46,998 nucleotides of DNA from Candidatus Stramentimicrobium fermentans (GCA_012520575.1 JAAYOB010000027.1:1-46998); one strand, 5' to 3'. Shown: positions 16,775-25,943, counted from the first letter of the stretch. A program made the numbers and translations. The notes: a model not told the origin generated them from the letters alone.

Positions 16775-17569
16775 TTATTCGATTACTTTAATCTGCTCTG
16801 GTGATTTAATAATCATTTGGGGGGTACCTTTATACAATTGAACTAATCCGGTTACTCTGATTTTTTTATTTAAAAAATATTGAGCAGGATTTGCCGGGTA
16901 TTGATAATAGAGTTCGGAAAAAATTACAAGGTTTAAGGTACCTGACCAGTTTTCTTTAAAATTTAAAAAACATGCCTTACCGGAATCATATGCTCTTTCA
17001 ATAGAGCCTTCCGCAGTCACTATCTCATTAATATATTTTGGTGCATCTTGCCAGTCAATCACTTTTGCCGAATAATCGTCTTCGTTGATTCTATTGGGTG
17101 GAAAGGCGGAGAAGGCCCATAATCCACTATTGTTTGCTTCTGCTTTCAGGGATGCCTCTTTCAATCTTTCAAAATATTTACTTTCCAAGGAAAGGTATCG
17201 AAAATCTGCTAAACCATTAAGAAGTATGAGCTCATTAACCATTTTCCCATCGTCTTTTAAAAAAACAAAGCGCATCAGCCGTCCAAATTCATCCTTATCT
17301 GTTAAATCTTTCTCAAGAAAGACTCTTTTATCCTTGGTTAAATAGAATAAAAACCATTTAGCTAAATCGTATCCCGGTTGGTTTAATTCCGGAGCATCGA
17401 TACCCGATAAGCGTACAGTATCACCGTTTGCGAGCAGCAAGGTATCCCCATCTATAACCTGACTAATAAAAAAGGTTTGTTCATTAACTGATATGGTAGT
17501 AGCGGTAATAGAAAAGAGAAATACAATAACTAATAGAACTCTCTTAATATAATTTAAGCGACTATTCAT
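16775..17569 (-). CDS. Secreted thermonuclease-family protein with extra C-terminal domain
   Basis: A 264-residue exported nuclease. A signal peptide (RVLLVIVFLFSITATTISV) is followed by a staphylococcal-nuclease domain (about residues 28-155) with catalytic-type residues in VIDGDTLLL, TVRLSGIDAPELNQ (Arg and Glu) and EFGRLMRFVFL (Arg). The last 100 residues read like a beta-rich OB-fold domain (YINEIVTAEGSIERAY; ACFLNFKENWSGTLNLVIF; KKIRVTGLVQLYKGTPQMII), a known type of partner for nucleic-acid binding. It would degrade extracellular DNA or RNA. It stands alone with gaps on both sides. Confidence 0.85.
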   Translation of the reverse strand: MNSRLNYIKRVLLVIVFLFSITATTISVNEQTFFISQVIDGDTLLLANGDTVRLSGIDAPELNQPGYDLAKWFLFYLTKDKRVFLEKDLTDKDEFGRLMRFVFLKDDGKMVNELILLNGLADFRYLSLESKYFERLKEASLKAEANNSGLWAFSAFPPNRINEDDYSAKVIDWQDAPKYINEIVTAEGSIERAYDSGKACFLNFKENWSGTLNLVIFSELYYQYPANPAQYFLNKKIRVTGLVQLYKGTPQMIIKSPEQIKVIE

Positions 17570-17724
17570 AACAGACTGAAATATCTAATAACCGGATACT
17601 TTTATGTATATATAAAATAAAAGTAATCAGGGGATTTGAAAGAAATATCAAAATAGTATAAAGAAATACTATGTTCAAATAAAGGGTTCTTTAGAATTGA
17701 AAAAAATAGACTGATTTCAAATGA

Positions 17725-17952
17725 TTAAACGGGCACTATTTTCAATAATCCCAGAATGGCAATTAATAATCCCACATACCCTAATAACCCTAAATATTCT
17801 AATTCTTTCCGTAAAAATTTAAAATAGGAGAAAAAGACAAAAAAAATAAAAAACAATAACTCATAGGGGTTATGATTGTTAAATCCCATAAATCCTAAAA
17901 AGCCAATTAGTCCAAAAAATCCAAACACCCATGGTGGTAATTTAAAATTCAA
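17725..17952 (-). CDS. Small membrane protein, DUF3796-like
   Basis: A 75-residue protein with three hydrophobic stretches (WVFGFFGLIGFLGFMGF; ELLFFIFFVFFSYF; LGLLGYVGLLIAILGLL). The LGFLGFxGF pattern followed by a short charged hinge resembles the small DUF3796-type membrane proteins, whose function is unknown. It is 32 bases downstream of livF but is probably not part of the transporter. Confidence 0.55.
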   Translation of the reverse strand: MNFKLPPWVFGFFGLIGFLGFMGFNNHNPYELLFFIFFVFFSYFKFLRKELEYLGLLGYVGLLIAILGLLKIVPV

Positions 17953-17984
17953 TTATTACTCCCCCTATTCTATTATTCTTGTCT

Positions 17985-18689
17985 CTACTCTCCTAGATAA
18001 GCTTTCTTTACATCTTTATTATTTAATAATTCTTCTCCGCTGCCCTTTAGAACCAGAGTACCAGTCTCCAGTACATAAGCATAATCCGAAATTTTCAAGG
18101 CAGCAAAGGCATTTTGTTCAACTAAAAGGATGGTTATCCCTTCTTGACTGATTCTTTGTATAACTCCAATAATTTCTTGAACCAATAATGGTGCCAGGCC
18201 CAGTGAGGGCTCGTCTAACATTAATAGTTTTGGACGAGACATCAGCCCTCTGGCTACTGCCAACATCTGCTGTTCCCCTCCGGAGAGAGTTCCGCCCTTT
18301 TGCCATAGTCTTTCTCGTAACCGAGGAAATAACTCACAGAATAGGTCCTGATCTTTGGCTATACCCTCTTTATCATCTCGAGTAAAGGCACCTAAATCCA
18401 AATTTTCCTGTACAGTCAGATTGGGGAATACTCTTCTGCCTTCCGGAACCATAGCTACCCCTAATTTGACAATATCGTCTGTCTGTAAGGTGGTGATATT
18501 TTTATCTTCAAATAATACTTTTCCCGTTTTTGTTTTAACCAGAGAACAGATGGCTCTTAAGGTAGTGCTCTTTCCGGCACCGTTGGCACCAATCAATGTA
18601 GTAATCTTTCCTTTGGGCACATCAAAGGATATGCCTTTAATGGCATGTATTCCGCCATAAAAAACATTTAAATCTTCTATTTTAAGCAT
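17985..18689 (-). CDS. livF: Branched-chain amino-acid ABC transporter ATPase LivF
   Basis: One of two ATPases driving branched-chain amino-acid uptake. From ATG at 18689 the protein has 234 residues: Walker A GANGAGKSTT, Q-loop region TTDDIVKLGVAMVPEGRRVF-like segment, signature LSGGEQQMLAVARGL, Walker B PKLLMLDEPS and H-loop-type VEQN. An upstream ATG at 18776 would add 29 residues lying inside livG in another frame and is not homologous, so 18689 is preferred; this start overlaps the end of livG by 8 bases (ATGCTTAA). It is the last gene of the liv operon. Confidence 0.93.
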   Translation of the reverse strand: MLKIEDLNVFYGGIHAIKGISFDVPKGKITTLIGANGAGKSTTLRAICSLVKTKTGKVLFEDKNITTLQTDDIVKLGVAMVPEGRRVFPNLTVQENLDLGAFTRDDKEGIAKDQDLFCELFPRLRERLWQKGGTLSGGEQQMLAVARGLMSRPKLLMLDEPSLGLAPLLVQEIIGVIQRISQEGITILLVEQNAFAALKISDYAYVLETGTLVLKGSGEELLNNKDVKKAYLGE

Positions 18690-19455
18690 ACTGAGCTTCC
18701 ACCCCCAAATAAGCCTTGATAACTTCTGGATTATGCTGAATCTCCGCGGGATTACCCTCAGCAATGGTTTGACCATAGTTTAAGACTATTATTCTTTCGC
18801 AAATTCCCATTACTACCTTCATATCATGTTCAATTAACAGAATGGTTAAGTCAAAATCTTTTCTTATTTTTTGGATAAAACCCATCAATTCTTTAGTTTC
18901 CTGGGGGTTCATGCCTGCAGCCGGTTCATCTAAAAGCAGAAGCTTGGGTCTGGTAGCCAGAGCCCTGATGATTTCTAACTTTCTCTGCTGACCGTAAGGT
19001 AGACTGCCTGCCTGTACCTCTTTGTTAAACTCTAAATCCACTTTATGTAGTAATTCTATAGATTTTTGATAGATGCCCTCTTCTTCCCGTACATAACCTG
19101 GGAATCTAAAAATGGCAGAGGCGAGATTGGAATGTAAATGGAGGTGAAAACCTATCATTACATTGTCTATTACCGAAAGATTATCCATAAGTCTCACATT
19201 CTGAAATGTTCTGGCTATTCCCAACTTAGCTATTCTATCCGGTTTCATCCCGGTTATATCCCTATTTTGAAAATATATTTTATTTGTGCTGGGAGTATAG
19301 ATTCCCGAAATCATATTAAACACTGTAGTCTTACCGGCACCATTGGGACCTATTAAGCCCACCAGCTCTCCGTGTTGTAATTCTAGTTTAAAATCTTTTA
19401 CCGCAGTCAGACCACCGAATTTTATGGTGATGTTATCCAAATTTAATATCTCCAT
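18682..19455 (-). CDS. livG: Branched-chain amino-acid ABC transporter ATPase LivG
   Basis: The second ATPase of the liv importer, 257 residues. Walker A GPNGAGKTTVFNMISG, the GIARTFQNVRL Q-loop, signature LPYGQQRKLEIIRAL, Walker B LLLLDEPAAGMNP and the H-loop LLIEHDMKVVM are all intact. The C-terminal extension ending EVIKAYLG is typical of LivG. Its ATG shares a base with the livM stop (TAATG) and its 3' end overlaps livF, so translation of M, G and F is coupled. Confidence 0.95.
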   Translation of the reverse strand: MEILNLDNITIKFGGLTAVKDFKLELQHGELVGLIGPNGAGKTTVFNMISGIYTPSTNKIYFQNRDITGMKPDRIAKLGIARTFQNVRLMDNLSVIDNVMIGFHLHLHSNLASAIFRFPGYVREEEGIYQKSIELLHKVDLEFNKEVQAGSLPYGQQRKLEIIRALATRPKLLLLDEPAAGMNPQETKELMGFIQKIRKDFDLTILLIEHDMKVVMGICERIIVLNYGQTIAEGNPAEIQHNPEVIKAYLGVEAQYA

Positions 19456-20522
19456 TATAAGGTACTCCCTTCAGTGGTTTTTTTAGGTTTAAAAACTTTT
19501 TTAATAGATTGAAAAAACCATTTCCAGGAGAACTCGAATCCCCCCAGCAAACCCTTTTGTTTGTAAAGGATTAAAATTAGGAGCAGAACTGAGAAAGTAA
19601 CCATTCTTAATCCTGGAATGGGCGGGAAATGCATGGGTCCCAAATTAAAACCGGCTTCAATAGGACGTAAACTTTCCAATAAAAAATTGTAGAGGAAGGC
19701 AGCGATAACGGTGCCGGTTATACTTCCTAAGCCCCCCAGTACTACTACAATTAATATATTGTAGGTCATTACAAATCTGAATGCCTTGGGGTCTATAGTG
19801 GTAAGAAGGCAGGCGAATAATCCTCCGCCAACCCCGGCAAAAAAGGCACTAATAGTGAAAGACATTACCTTATGGTAGGTTAAGTTGACTCCCATCACCT
19901 CTGCGGCAATCTCATTTTCTCTAATAGCCATTAAGGCTCTGCCATAACTGCTACTGATTAGCCCTTTAACGATATATATAGTAAATATTGCAATACCCAT
20001 CGTCCACCAAAGGTTAGTATATTCCGGAATACCTTTAATGCCCAGGGCGCCATTGGTAATATGGGGAATATTGTTAAGAACGATTCTAATAATTTCAGCA
20101 AATCCTAATGTCGCTATCCCTAAATAGTCTCCCTTTAACCTGAGTACCGGTACACCTATGATGAATGCTGCTAAGGCAGATAAGACACCTCCTGCAATTA
20201 AAGCAACTACAAATGGGGTATGAATAACATTAAGCGGCCAGGCTAAGGGTTCTAACATAAAGATTACCTCTTTATAATAGGGTGGCAAGACCAATAAGGC
20301 CGTAACATAGGCCCCTATAGCCATGAAACCGGCATGACCTAGTGAGAATTGACCGGTAAATCCATATATTAAATTTAAACTTACCCCTAAAGTAACATAC
20401 ATGGCTCCTAAATTCAGTATTCTTATCAGGTAGGCATCTAACTTATTCTGAGCAACATAGACCAGAATAAATATAAACATAAGTGATATCACAGTACATA
20501 TTTTTCCACTTGGTTGTTTCAT
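19455..20522 (-). CDS. livM: Branched-chain amino-acid ABC transporter permease LivM
   Basis: A 355-residue membrane permease with about nine hydrophobic segments. The family segments NLIYGFTGQFSLGHAGFMAIGAY, RLKGDYLGIATLGFAEIIRI and GRALMAIRENEIAAEVMGVN (the EAA-like coupling loop contacting the ATPase) are present. The C-terminus is a charged cytoplasmic tail rich in Lys. It starts 4 bases after livH and pairs with it as the heteromeric membrane channel. Confidence 0.95.
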   Translation of the reverse strand: MKQPSGKICTVISLMFIFILVYVAQNKLDAYLIRILNLGAMYVTLGVSLNLIYGFTGQFSLGHAGFMAIGAYVTALLVLPPYYKEVIFMLEPLAWPLNVIHTPFVVALIAGGVLSALAAFIIGVPVLRLKGDYLGIATLGFAEIIRIVLNNIPHITNGALGIKGIPEYTNLWWTMGIAIFTIYIVKGLISSSYGRALMAIRENEIAAEVMGVNLTYHKVMSFTISAFFAGVGGGLFACLLTTIDPKAFRFVMTYNILIVVVLGGLGSITGTVIAAFLYNFLLESLRPIEAGFNLGPMHFPPIPGLRMVTFSVLLLILILYKQKGLLGGFEFSWKWFFQSIKKVFKPKKTTEGSTL

Positions 20523-20526
20523 CTGG

Positions 20527-21420
20527 CTAAACCTTCTCCTGCGTCTTTGTCCCTAAGATGCCGTCCGGTTTCAAAAATAATATCAGTATCAGAATTATAA
20601 AGACGAAAGAGTCTCGATAACCGGATATGGCGGGGAAAAAAGTGACAAAGAGTATTTCAGACATTCCCAACAACATTCCACCTAACATAGCGCCGGGGAT
20701 GCTGCCGATTCCGCCCACTACAGCAGCGATGAAGGCCTTTAATCCGGGTATGGTACCCATGGTAGGAAATATTTGAGGGAATCTCAGGCTCCATAGTATA
20801 CCACCCACTGCTGCCAGGGCTGATCCAATAACAAAGGTAATCGATATGGCTTTATTCACATCAACTCCCATCAATCGGGAAGTCTCAATGTCTTTGGAGA
20901 TAGCCCTCATAGCCAAGCCGGTTTTGGTTTTATAAACAATATATATTAATAAAGACAGAACAATAATAGATATTCCAATAGAGGCAAAGAGGGTTGATTG
21001 TATGCGTATCTCGCCAAATTGAAATAGTTTAGAGAAAAACGCGGGGCGATGAACAGATTTAGGAATACCGGAAAAAAGCACAATAGCTAAATTTTGTAAA
21101 AAGAAAGATACACCGATGGCTGATATTAAGGCTGAAATTCGAGGCGCATCCCGTAATGGCTTATAGGCAATCCTTTCTGAAAGCATCCCGGTCAAAGCAG
21201 TTAGCACAATAGCTATGATTGCCGATAACCACCATGGTAGTACAAAGATCATGGAGCTATAAAAAAGAAAATAGGGGGCCAACATAAATACTTCTCCATG
21301 GGCAAAGTTTATCAATCTCAGGATTCCATAAACCATAGTATAACCAATAGCAATCAATGCATACAGGCTTCCCAAAGAAAAACCATTGACAATATTTTGC
21401 AGCAACATAGTTAAGCTCAT
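20527..21420 (-). CDS. livH: Branched-chain amino-acid ABC transporter permease LivH
   Basis: A 297-residue membrane permease. N-terminal LQNIVNGFSLGSLYALIAIGYTMVYGILRLINFAHGE (in part) is the standard LivH opening, and LAMRAISKDIETSRLMGVDV is the coupling loop. About eight hydrophobic segments follow. It lies 120 bases after livK, a gap without a clear terminator, and 4 bases before livM. Confidence 0.95.
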   Translation of the reverse strand: MSLTMLLQNIVNGFSLGSLYALIAIGYTMVYGILRLINFAHGEVFMLAPYFLFYSSMIFVLPWWLSAIIAIVLTALTGMLSERIAYKPLRDAPRISALISAIGVSFFLQNLAIVLFSGIPKSVHRPAFFSKLFQFGEIRIQSTLFASIGISIIVLSLLIYIVYKTKTGLAMRAISKDIETSRLMGVDVNKAISITFVIGSALAAVGGILWSLRFPQIFPTMGTIPGLKAFIAAVVGGIGSIPGAMLGGMLLGMSEILFVTFFPAISGYRDSFVFIILILILFLKPDGILGTKTQEKV

Positions 21421-21540
21421 ATATTTCTCCTTATTATGAGGTGAATGGTATTGTCATTCACCTAACTATTACAGGCAGAATAGTTAAAATCTAACTCTAA
21501 CCACTCTGCCTGTAATCTTGCTAATCAACTTACAAAAATA

Positions 21541-22668
21541 TTAAGGATTGACAGATGCCTCATATTTCCATTCTCCGTTTACACATTTGACCAAAACGGC
21601 AGGTTTAATTGCATCCCTATTCTCGTCAAAGGTAATAGGACCGCCGGCCCCCTGGAAATTATCGGTGGCAACTAATGCTTGTCTAATGGCTTCCGGTTCG
21701 AATGATCCTGCTCTTTCAATGGCATCAACTAATAAATTGTAGGAATCATAACAAAGAACGGATACTGCATTTGGCAATTCGTTGTACTTATCCATAAATT
21801 TCTGAACAAATTTTTCAGCTTCCGGGTTTAATTTAAGGAATGCTTCATCTTCGACAAAGAAAGTACTGCAGATTAACCCTTCAGCAGCATCTTTTGCTAA
21901 ATCAATCAACACCGGGTTATGCAGAGTATCGCCGCCTAAATATTGACCGGTAAACCCTAATTCTCTGCCTTGCATGGCAATGATAGCAACATCGCCAAAA
22001 TAACCCGGGAAGAAGAGGGCTTCTGCTCCAGAGGCAATAATCTGGCTAAGTTGAGCACTGAAATCCTGGTCTCCGGTATTGTATTTTACGTCAGAAACGA
22101 TTGTTCCGCCCAATTCTTCAAAAGTTTTCTTGTAGAAGTTTGATAATCCTACCGAATAGTCCTGCGTAATATCGGTAAGCAGTGCTGCCTTTTTAATGCC
22201 CAGACCTTCGAAAGTATAACGAGCCATTACTTCCCCTTGGAAGGGATCCAAGAAGCATGCTCTGAAAACCCATTCTTTTCCCTGAGTAACCAGAGGATTA
22301 GTGGCAGTACCGGAAATCAGAGGAATCCCGGCCTTGTTGGCAACTTCTCCACCAGGAATGGCCATTCCGCTTCCATAGCTTACAAAAACAGAAACTACAC
22401 CATCTTTCTCAATAAGCCGAGAAACTGCATTGGCTGCTTCTACCTTATCACTCTTATTATCTACTAAAACTAATTCAATCTTTTTACCCAATACGGTAGG
22501 ATTCTCATCCAAGGCTAATTCATAGCCCATCCAGCAAAGCTCTCCTCCTACAGCCATATCACCGGTCATGGGCTCGGCAATACCAAATTTTACTACATCC
22601 TGAGCCAGGCTTACGCTACCCATTAAAAGTACCAGTGCAATCACTAAGCAAAATAGATTTTTCTTCAT
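21541..22668 (-). CDS. livK: Branched-chain amino-acid ABC transporter substrate-binding protein
   Basis: A 375-residue exported binding protein. The signal peptide is KNLFCLVIALVLLMGSVSLAQ, followed by VKFGIAEPMTGDMAVGGELC, the usual start of Leu/Ile/Val-binding (Peripla_BP_6) proteins. IPLISGTATNPLVTQGKEWVFR and AEALFFPGYFGDVAIIAMQ are ligand-lobe segments. It probably binds leucine, isoleucine or valine, though the family also covers amides and aromatic compounds. It is the first gene of livKHMGF. The RBS AAAAGGAG is followed by an A-run and ATG. A long leader upstream carries hairpins and a strong SD-like site. Confidence 0.93.
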   Translation of the reverse strand: MKKNLFCLVIALVLLMGSVSLAQDVVKFGIAEPMTGDMAVGGELCWMGYELALDENPTVLGKKIELVLVDNKSDKVEAANAVSRLIEKDGVVSVFVSYGSGMAIPGGEVANKAGIPLISGTATNPLVTQGKEWVFRACFLDPFQGEVMARYTFEGLGIKKAALLTDITQDYSVGLSNFYKKTFEELGGTIVSDVKYNTGDQDFSAQLSQIIASGAEALFFPGYFGDVAIIAMQGRELGFTGQYLGGDTLHNPVLIDLAKDAAEGLICSTFFVEDEAFLKLNPEAEKFVQKFMDKYNELPNAVSVLCYDSYNLLVDAIERAGSFEPEAIRQALVATDNFQGAGGPITFDENRDAIKPAVLVKCVNGEWKYEASVNP

Positions 22669-22686
22669 TTTTTTCTCCTTTTCTAT

Positions 22687-22758
22687 TTAATTAATATATT
22701 TTATAAGGCAATTATTAAGACTAAGGGATATTAGTCTTAGTACTTTTTTCTCTCCGAT
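22687..22758 (-). other. Possible leader peptide rich in Leu/Ile/Val codons, no canonical start
   Basis: Directly after AGAGGAGGTGAT is an open frame of 23 codons beginning ATC and ending TAA at 22687. Nine codons are Val, Leu or Ile (codons 6, 7, 9, 10, 12, 14, 18, 19, 22), and a stable hairpin covers codons 7-14. An in-frame TGA precedes it by four codons. No ATG, GTG or TTG is available, and spacing from the SD is short, so translation is doubtful. Confidence 0.25.
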
Positions 22759-22893
22759 ATCACCTCCTCTTCAGTAATTCTGTTTTATATTTAAACTCAT
22801 TGATACTGCTACTGGCAATGCTTTTTTAATCAGCGTTCCCTGTAATATCTAACTCTTTTGGACTTAAAAAAATGATGAGCAGAGGTATCAATT

Positions 22894-22932
22894 TAGTGTT
22901 GTCTAAGTGAACTCAGACATTGGACAACACTA
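22894..22932 (-). other. Strong bulged hairpin in the livK leader
   Basis: TAGTGTTGTC at 22894-22903 is the exact reverse complement of 22923-22932. On the minus strand an alternative fold pairs TAGTGTT/AACACTA outside and GTCTGAGT/ACTTAGAC inside, with a 7-base bulge. No T-run follows, so it is not a terminator on that strand. Confidence 0.6.
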
Positions 22933-23080
22933 TCCCTTTACCGTAGCTTTTTCCCACTGGAAAGAGTAAAGTCTATAAGTCTACCAATCCCGGAATAATT
23001 GTACCATAGTTAAAGAAAATTAAAAACATTACACTAGACTGCAAAGGGGTACCAATAGCACCGATTGTTTATTATTTAGT

Positions 23081-23109
23081 AATGTACTACAATATTGTTT
23101 TCTAGTCAA
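23081..23109 (-). promoter_or_regulatory. Candidate promoter of the liv operon
   Basis: Minus strand TTGACT (23109-23104), 17 bases, TACATT (23086-23081). It would give a leader of about 400 nt before livK. Confidence 0.45.
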
Positions 23110-23309
23110 CAGATTTAAGACTATAATTGTAATTGTCAAGCCTCTTTGTCTTGATTATAATTAAATTATAATTAAACCGTTAAATTTATTCTTAGCTGTA
23201 TATGGGAAAATTATATTTTAATACACGACAACATTTTTATGATTTGTTTAAATGGCTTTAATAAATTTTTAATTATAAAAAGAAGGACTGCTCTGTAGTA
23301 TAATTAAAA

Positions 23310-24197
23310 GTGAAGGATAAACAGATAATTTCCTTGCTAAATAAATTTTTGAAAAAACAGGCAAATAAAATGAATAAAAAAATAATAAAGATAAAAAAAG
23401 CATATGAAAACACAGATTTTATCAAAAGTAGCGATGCCAGGGTTATTCGTATCCTGGCAGAATATTTAGAACCTCAGCAGCGTTTTGAGCAATGTAACGT
23501 GAATGATACCATAGTCTTTTTTGGGTCAGCTCGCACTAAACCTCTATCTGAAGCTAAAAAATACCTAAAAGAAGTAGAAGGAAAAATAAAACAAGCCGGT
23601 AATAAAAATAGGAAAGAATTGTCGAAACAATTAGCGTATGCTAAAAAACAGGTTTTTATGGCTCGGTATTATCAGGATGCTATCGAATTAGCCAAGCGGT
23701 TGACCGTCTGGTCTAAAGACTTAACTGCTCACTCTCGCTTTATCGTCTGCTCAGGTGGTGGCATGGGATTAATGGAAGCCGCTAATAAAGGTGCCACAGA
23801 AGCGGGAGGAAAATCCATCGGTCTTAATATCAGTATTCCGGAGGAACAATACCCCAATCAGTATATCACTCCGGAACTTAATTTTGAATTTCACTATTTT
23901 TTTATGCGTAAATTCTGGTTTGTCTATTTAGCAAAAGGTCTGGTAATTTTCCCAGGTGGGTTTGGCACACTTGACGAATTATTCGAGGTATTGACTCTGC
24001 TCCAGACTAAGAAATTAAAAAAACATATACCTATAGTCATTTACGGTTCAGGATACTGGAATCAAGTTATTAATTTCGATGCTTTGGTAAAATACGGAAC
24101 TATCAGCGAAACTGAACTTGAACTATTTAAGTTGTGCGATACAGTTGATGAGGCATTTGATTTTCTCACTGCTGAACTTACCCGCTTTTACCTGTAA
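23310..24197 (+). CDS. LOG family protein (TIGR00730/lysine-decarboxylase-like fold)
   Basis: A 295-residue Rossmann-fold protein with the LOG signature PGGFGTLDELFEVLTLLQ at about residue 215, preceded by VCSGGGMGLMEAANKGATEAGG and a FFGSART nucleotide loop. Family members release free bases from cytokinin-type or other nucleoside monophosphates; this longer form with a helical N-terminal extension is of unknown specificity. The frame is open from GTG at 23310, but no SD precedes it. AAGGA at 23313-23317 is 7 bases before an in-frame ATA (23325), and ATG at 23370 is another choice, so the true start is unsettled. Confidence 0.85.
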   Translation: MKDKQIISLLNKFLKKQANKMNKKIIKIKKAYENTDFIKSSDARVIRILAEYLEPQQRFEQCNVNDTIVFFGSARTKPLSEAKKYLKEVEGKIKQAGNKNRKELSKQLAYAKKQVFMARYYQDAIELAKRLTVWSKDLTAHSRFIVCSGGGMGLMEAANKGATEAGGKSIGLNISIPEEQYPNQYITPELNFEFHYFFMRKFWFVYLAKGLVIFPGGFGTLDELFEVLTLLQTKKLKKHIPIVIYGSGYWNQVINFDALVKYGTISETELELFKLCDTVDEAFDFLTAELTRFYL

Positions 24198-24300
24198 CAA
24201 TTATTTCAATTTTTAAGTTAAATAAATATCTTGAGACTTGTTCTTATCCGAATCTCGGTTTTAAAAACAATATCTTAACCCTATTAAAAAACTTGAAAAA

Positions 24301-25554
24301 TTAATAATAGGGATTAAGATACCATTCTCGTTCTTTTTTAAATTCTTCTAATCCCGGAGAGTAATAGTCCACTATTTGCTCCGGAGAAGCTTTTTCTTTT
24401 AAGAAAATACCTATCTGGTCTGTACCCATAATTTTATCAAACATAGATACTTTATCAGGAGTACTGGCGGGAACCTGAAAATCTCCTAACATAAAGGCAT
24501 AAGCCAGTGCATATATTCCGCTTTTGGCGGGATTAAATACTGACGAGTCATAAATATCCAACCGTACTCCGCCTGCTGTTTCACGGTCTTCCGGTATAAA
24601 CCATACCCCCGGCAGTCCTGCCCCATTCAAGATGTCTGCATATTGGCACGAATCCAATCCCTTACCGCCTATCCAGCGAAATTGCTCCCTTTGAAAAACA
24701 CCGGTTCCTTCTCCTAATCCAGTAGCCATATAACCATAAAGAGAGTAAATATCGGGAATATTGGGAGAGGTTTGAATAAAAGGAAGTCCGGTTTCAAAGA
24801 AAGTCATAGACCTATAGTATCCCTCCATAGGGATAACCGTCAAATTAGCCCCAATTTTTCGATTATAAAATTGCGCTAATTCACCTACGGTCATGCCATG
24901 TGCCATAGGCAGGTTATCTACACCCACAAAAGATTGGAAATTTTCCTCTAAAACAGGTCCTTCCACAATCAATCCACCCAGTGGATTAGGTCGATCTAAA
25001 ACTATAATTGACTTGTTATACTTTTTGGCTGCTGCCATACAGTATTGCAGGGTTGACATATAGGTGTAGGTACGGGCACCTATATCCTGAATATCGAAAA
25101 GTAGCACTTCTAACAAAAATAGCATATCTTCTGTTGGCATTCGGGTTTGACCATAAAGACTGTAGACGGGTATACCATAGAGAGGATGAATATAAGAGCT
25201 TATCTGTGCCCCTGCTTTGGCTTTTCCGTCCAATCCGTGTTCAGGGGCGAAAAGAGCTATCAGTTGTACTCTATTTGTGGCAAGAAGATTATCGATAAAG
25301 CTCACACCTTTGCTATCCACCCCGGTTTGATTGGTTATTAATCCCACTTTTTTACCATCTATAAGATAAATGTAGTCATCCAATAAGACTTCATTGCCTA
25401 ATTTTACTGACGGTTCATTAGCAAGGACATTGACAAATAATAAAGTGCTCAAAACAGTTAATAGTAATAAAAAGAAAAAGGTAATTGTAATGGGTTTCCG
25501 ATACTGTTTTTTGTCCCCAAAATTTATGTTTTCATTTCTTACCAGCTTGTTCAT
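24301..25554 (-). CDS. namZ: DUF1343 protein, NamZ-type exo-beta-N-acetylmuramidase
   Basis: A 417-residue exported protein. The N-terminal anchor ITITFFFLLLLTVLSTLLFV precedes the domain. Characteristic segments are KVGLITNQTGVDSKG, ALFAPEHGLDGKAKAG, DIQDIGARTYTYMSTL, VLDRPNPLGG and LPMAHGMTVGELAQF. NamZ (DUF1343) enzymes remove terminal MurNAc from peptidoglycan fragments, so this protein probably serves cell-wall recycling or scavenging at the cell surface. The length matches the family. No other recycling gene is adjacent. It is transcribed away from the HAD/trehalose-phosphatase gene across a 389-base AT-rich gap. Confidence 0.88.
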   Translation of the reverse strand: MNKLVRNENINFGDKKQYRKPITITFFFLLLLTVLSTLLFVNVLANEPSVKLGNEVLLDDYIYLIDGKKVGLITNQTGVDSKGVSFIDNLLATNRVQLIALFAPEHGLDGKAKAGAQISSYIHPLYGIPVYSLYGQTRMPTEDMLFLLEVLLFDIQDIGARTYTYMSTLQYCMAAAKKYNKSIIVLDRPNPLGGLIVEGPVLEENFQSFVGVDNLPMAHGMTVGELAQFYNRKIGANLTVIPMEGYYRSMTFFETGLPFIQTSPNIPDIYSLYGYMATGLGEGTGVFQREQFRWIGGKGLDSCQYADILNGAGLPGVWFIPEDRETAGGVRLDIYDSSVFNPAKSGIYALAYAFMLGDFQVPASTPDKVSMFDKIMGTDQIGIFLKEKASPEQIVDYYSPGLEEFKKEREWYLNPYY

Positions 25555-25943
25555 TGTTTATCCTTCTTTTATTCCTTAATCATGCTAACAATAATATGCC
25601 AAATACCGCTTCACAGATACACATATACCTTGTTAATTAATCATAGCTTTTACAATATTACAGCCTTAATTATCACATCATATTTTCTATTTCAATAATA
25701 AAATGACAAACCTGTCCCTAAACATATTTTTATATTTTACGAGTAATAACTGCAAAGTATATGGCAAAACATTATGTTTATAGTATATAATGTAAATAAT
25801 TTATTTAAAACTATTTTTAAACTTTGGTTAGATTAATTTTAATATTAGAAATATTAAACAAGGAGTTGATTGTATAATTGCCCGGTATAGATATTTGTTA
25901 GTTTTCTGTTGAAACAAAGTCAGACTGAAGAAGGAGTTGACAG
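25555..25943. other. AT-rich divergent intergenic region
   Basis: 389 bases between divergent genes. TATAAT at 25873-25878 lies just after AAGGAGTTGA (25860-25869), and the same AAGGAGTTGA recurs as the RBS of the next gene (25931-25940). The first copy could serve a 12-codon frame starting ATA at 25874 and ending TGA, but I see no good -35 element and no stable hairpin. Confidence 0.35.

Larger units (their letters stand above)
22669..23309. promoter_or_regulatory. Long intergenic region with livK leader
   Basis: No ordinary gene is seen in these 641 bases. Reading the minus strand toward livK there is a candidate promoter (23109-23081), a small hairpin TTTCC/GGAAA inside CTTTAC...GTAAAG (about 22970-22935), a strong bulged hairpin at 22932-22894, a hairpin CATTG/CAATG near 22825-22800, a near-perfect anti-SD match AGAGGAGGTGAT at 22770-22759, and a hairpin AAGACTAA/TTAGTCTT at about 22736-22715. 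No T-box GGTGG-ACC motif and no poly-T terminator was found. It looks like a regulatory leader, class unknown. Confidence 0.5.

Noticed and set aside
18690..18776. Longer livF start
   Set aside because: The extra 29 residues lie inside livG out of frame and do not resemble LivF N-termini.
22936..22975. Resemblance to a cyclic-di-GMP-I riboswitch (GGGAAAAAGCTACGG on the minus strand)
   Set aside because: The conserved GCAAACC and GACGCAAAGC parts are lacking, and no tetraloop/receptor arrangement is seen.
22669..23309. T-box leader for livK
   Set aside because: No GGTGG-ACC antiterminator motif, no AGAGA bulge and no terminator.
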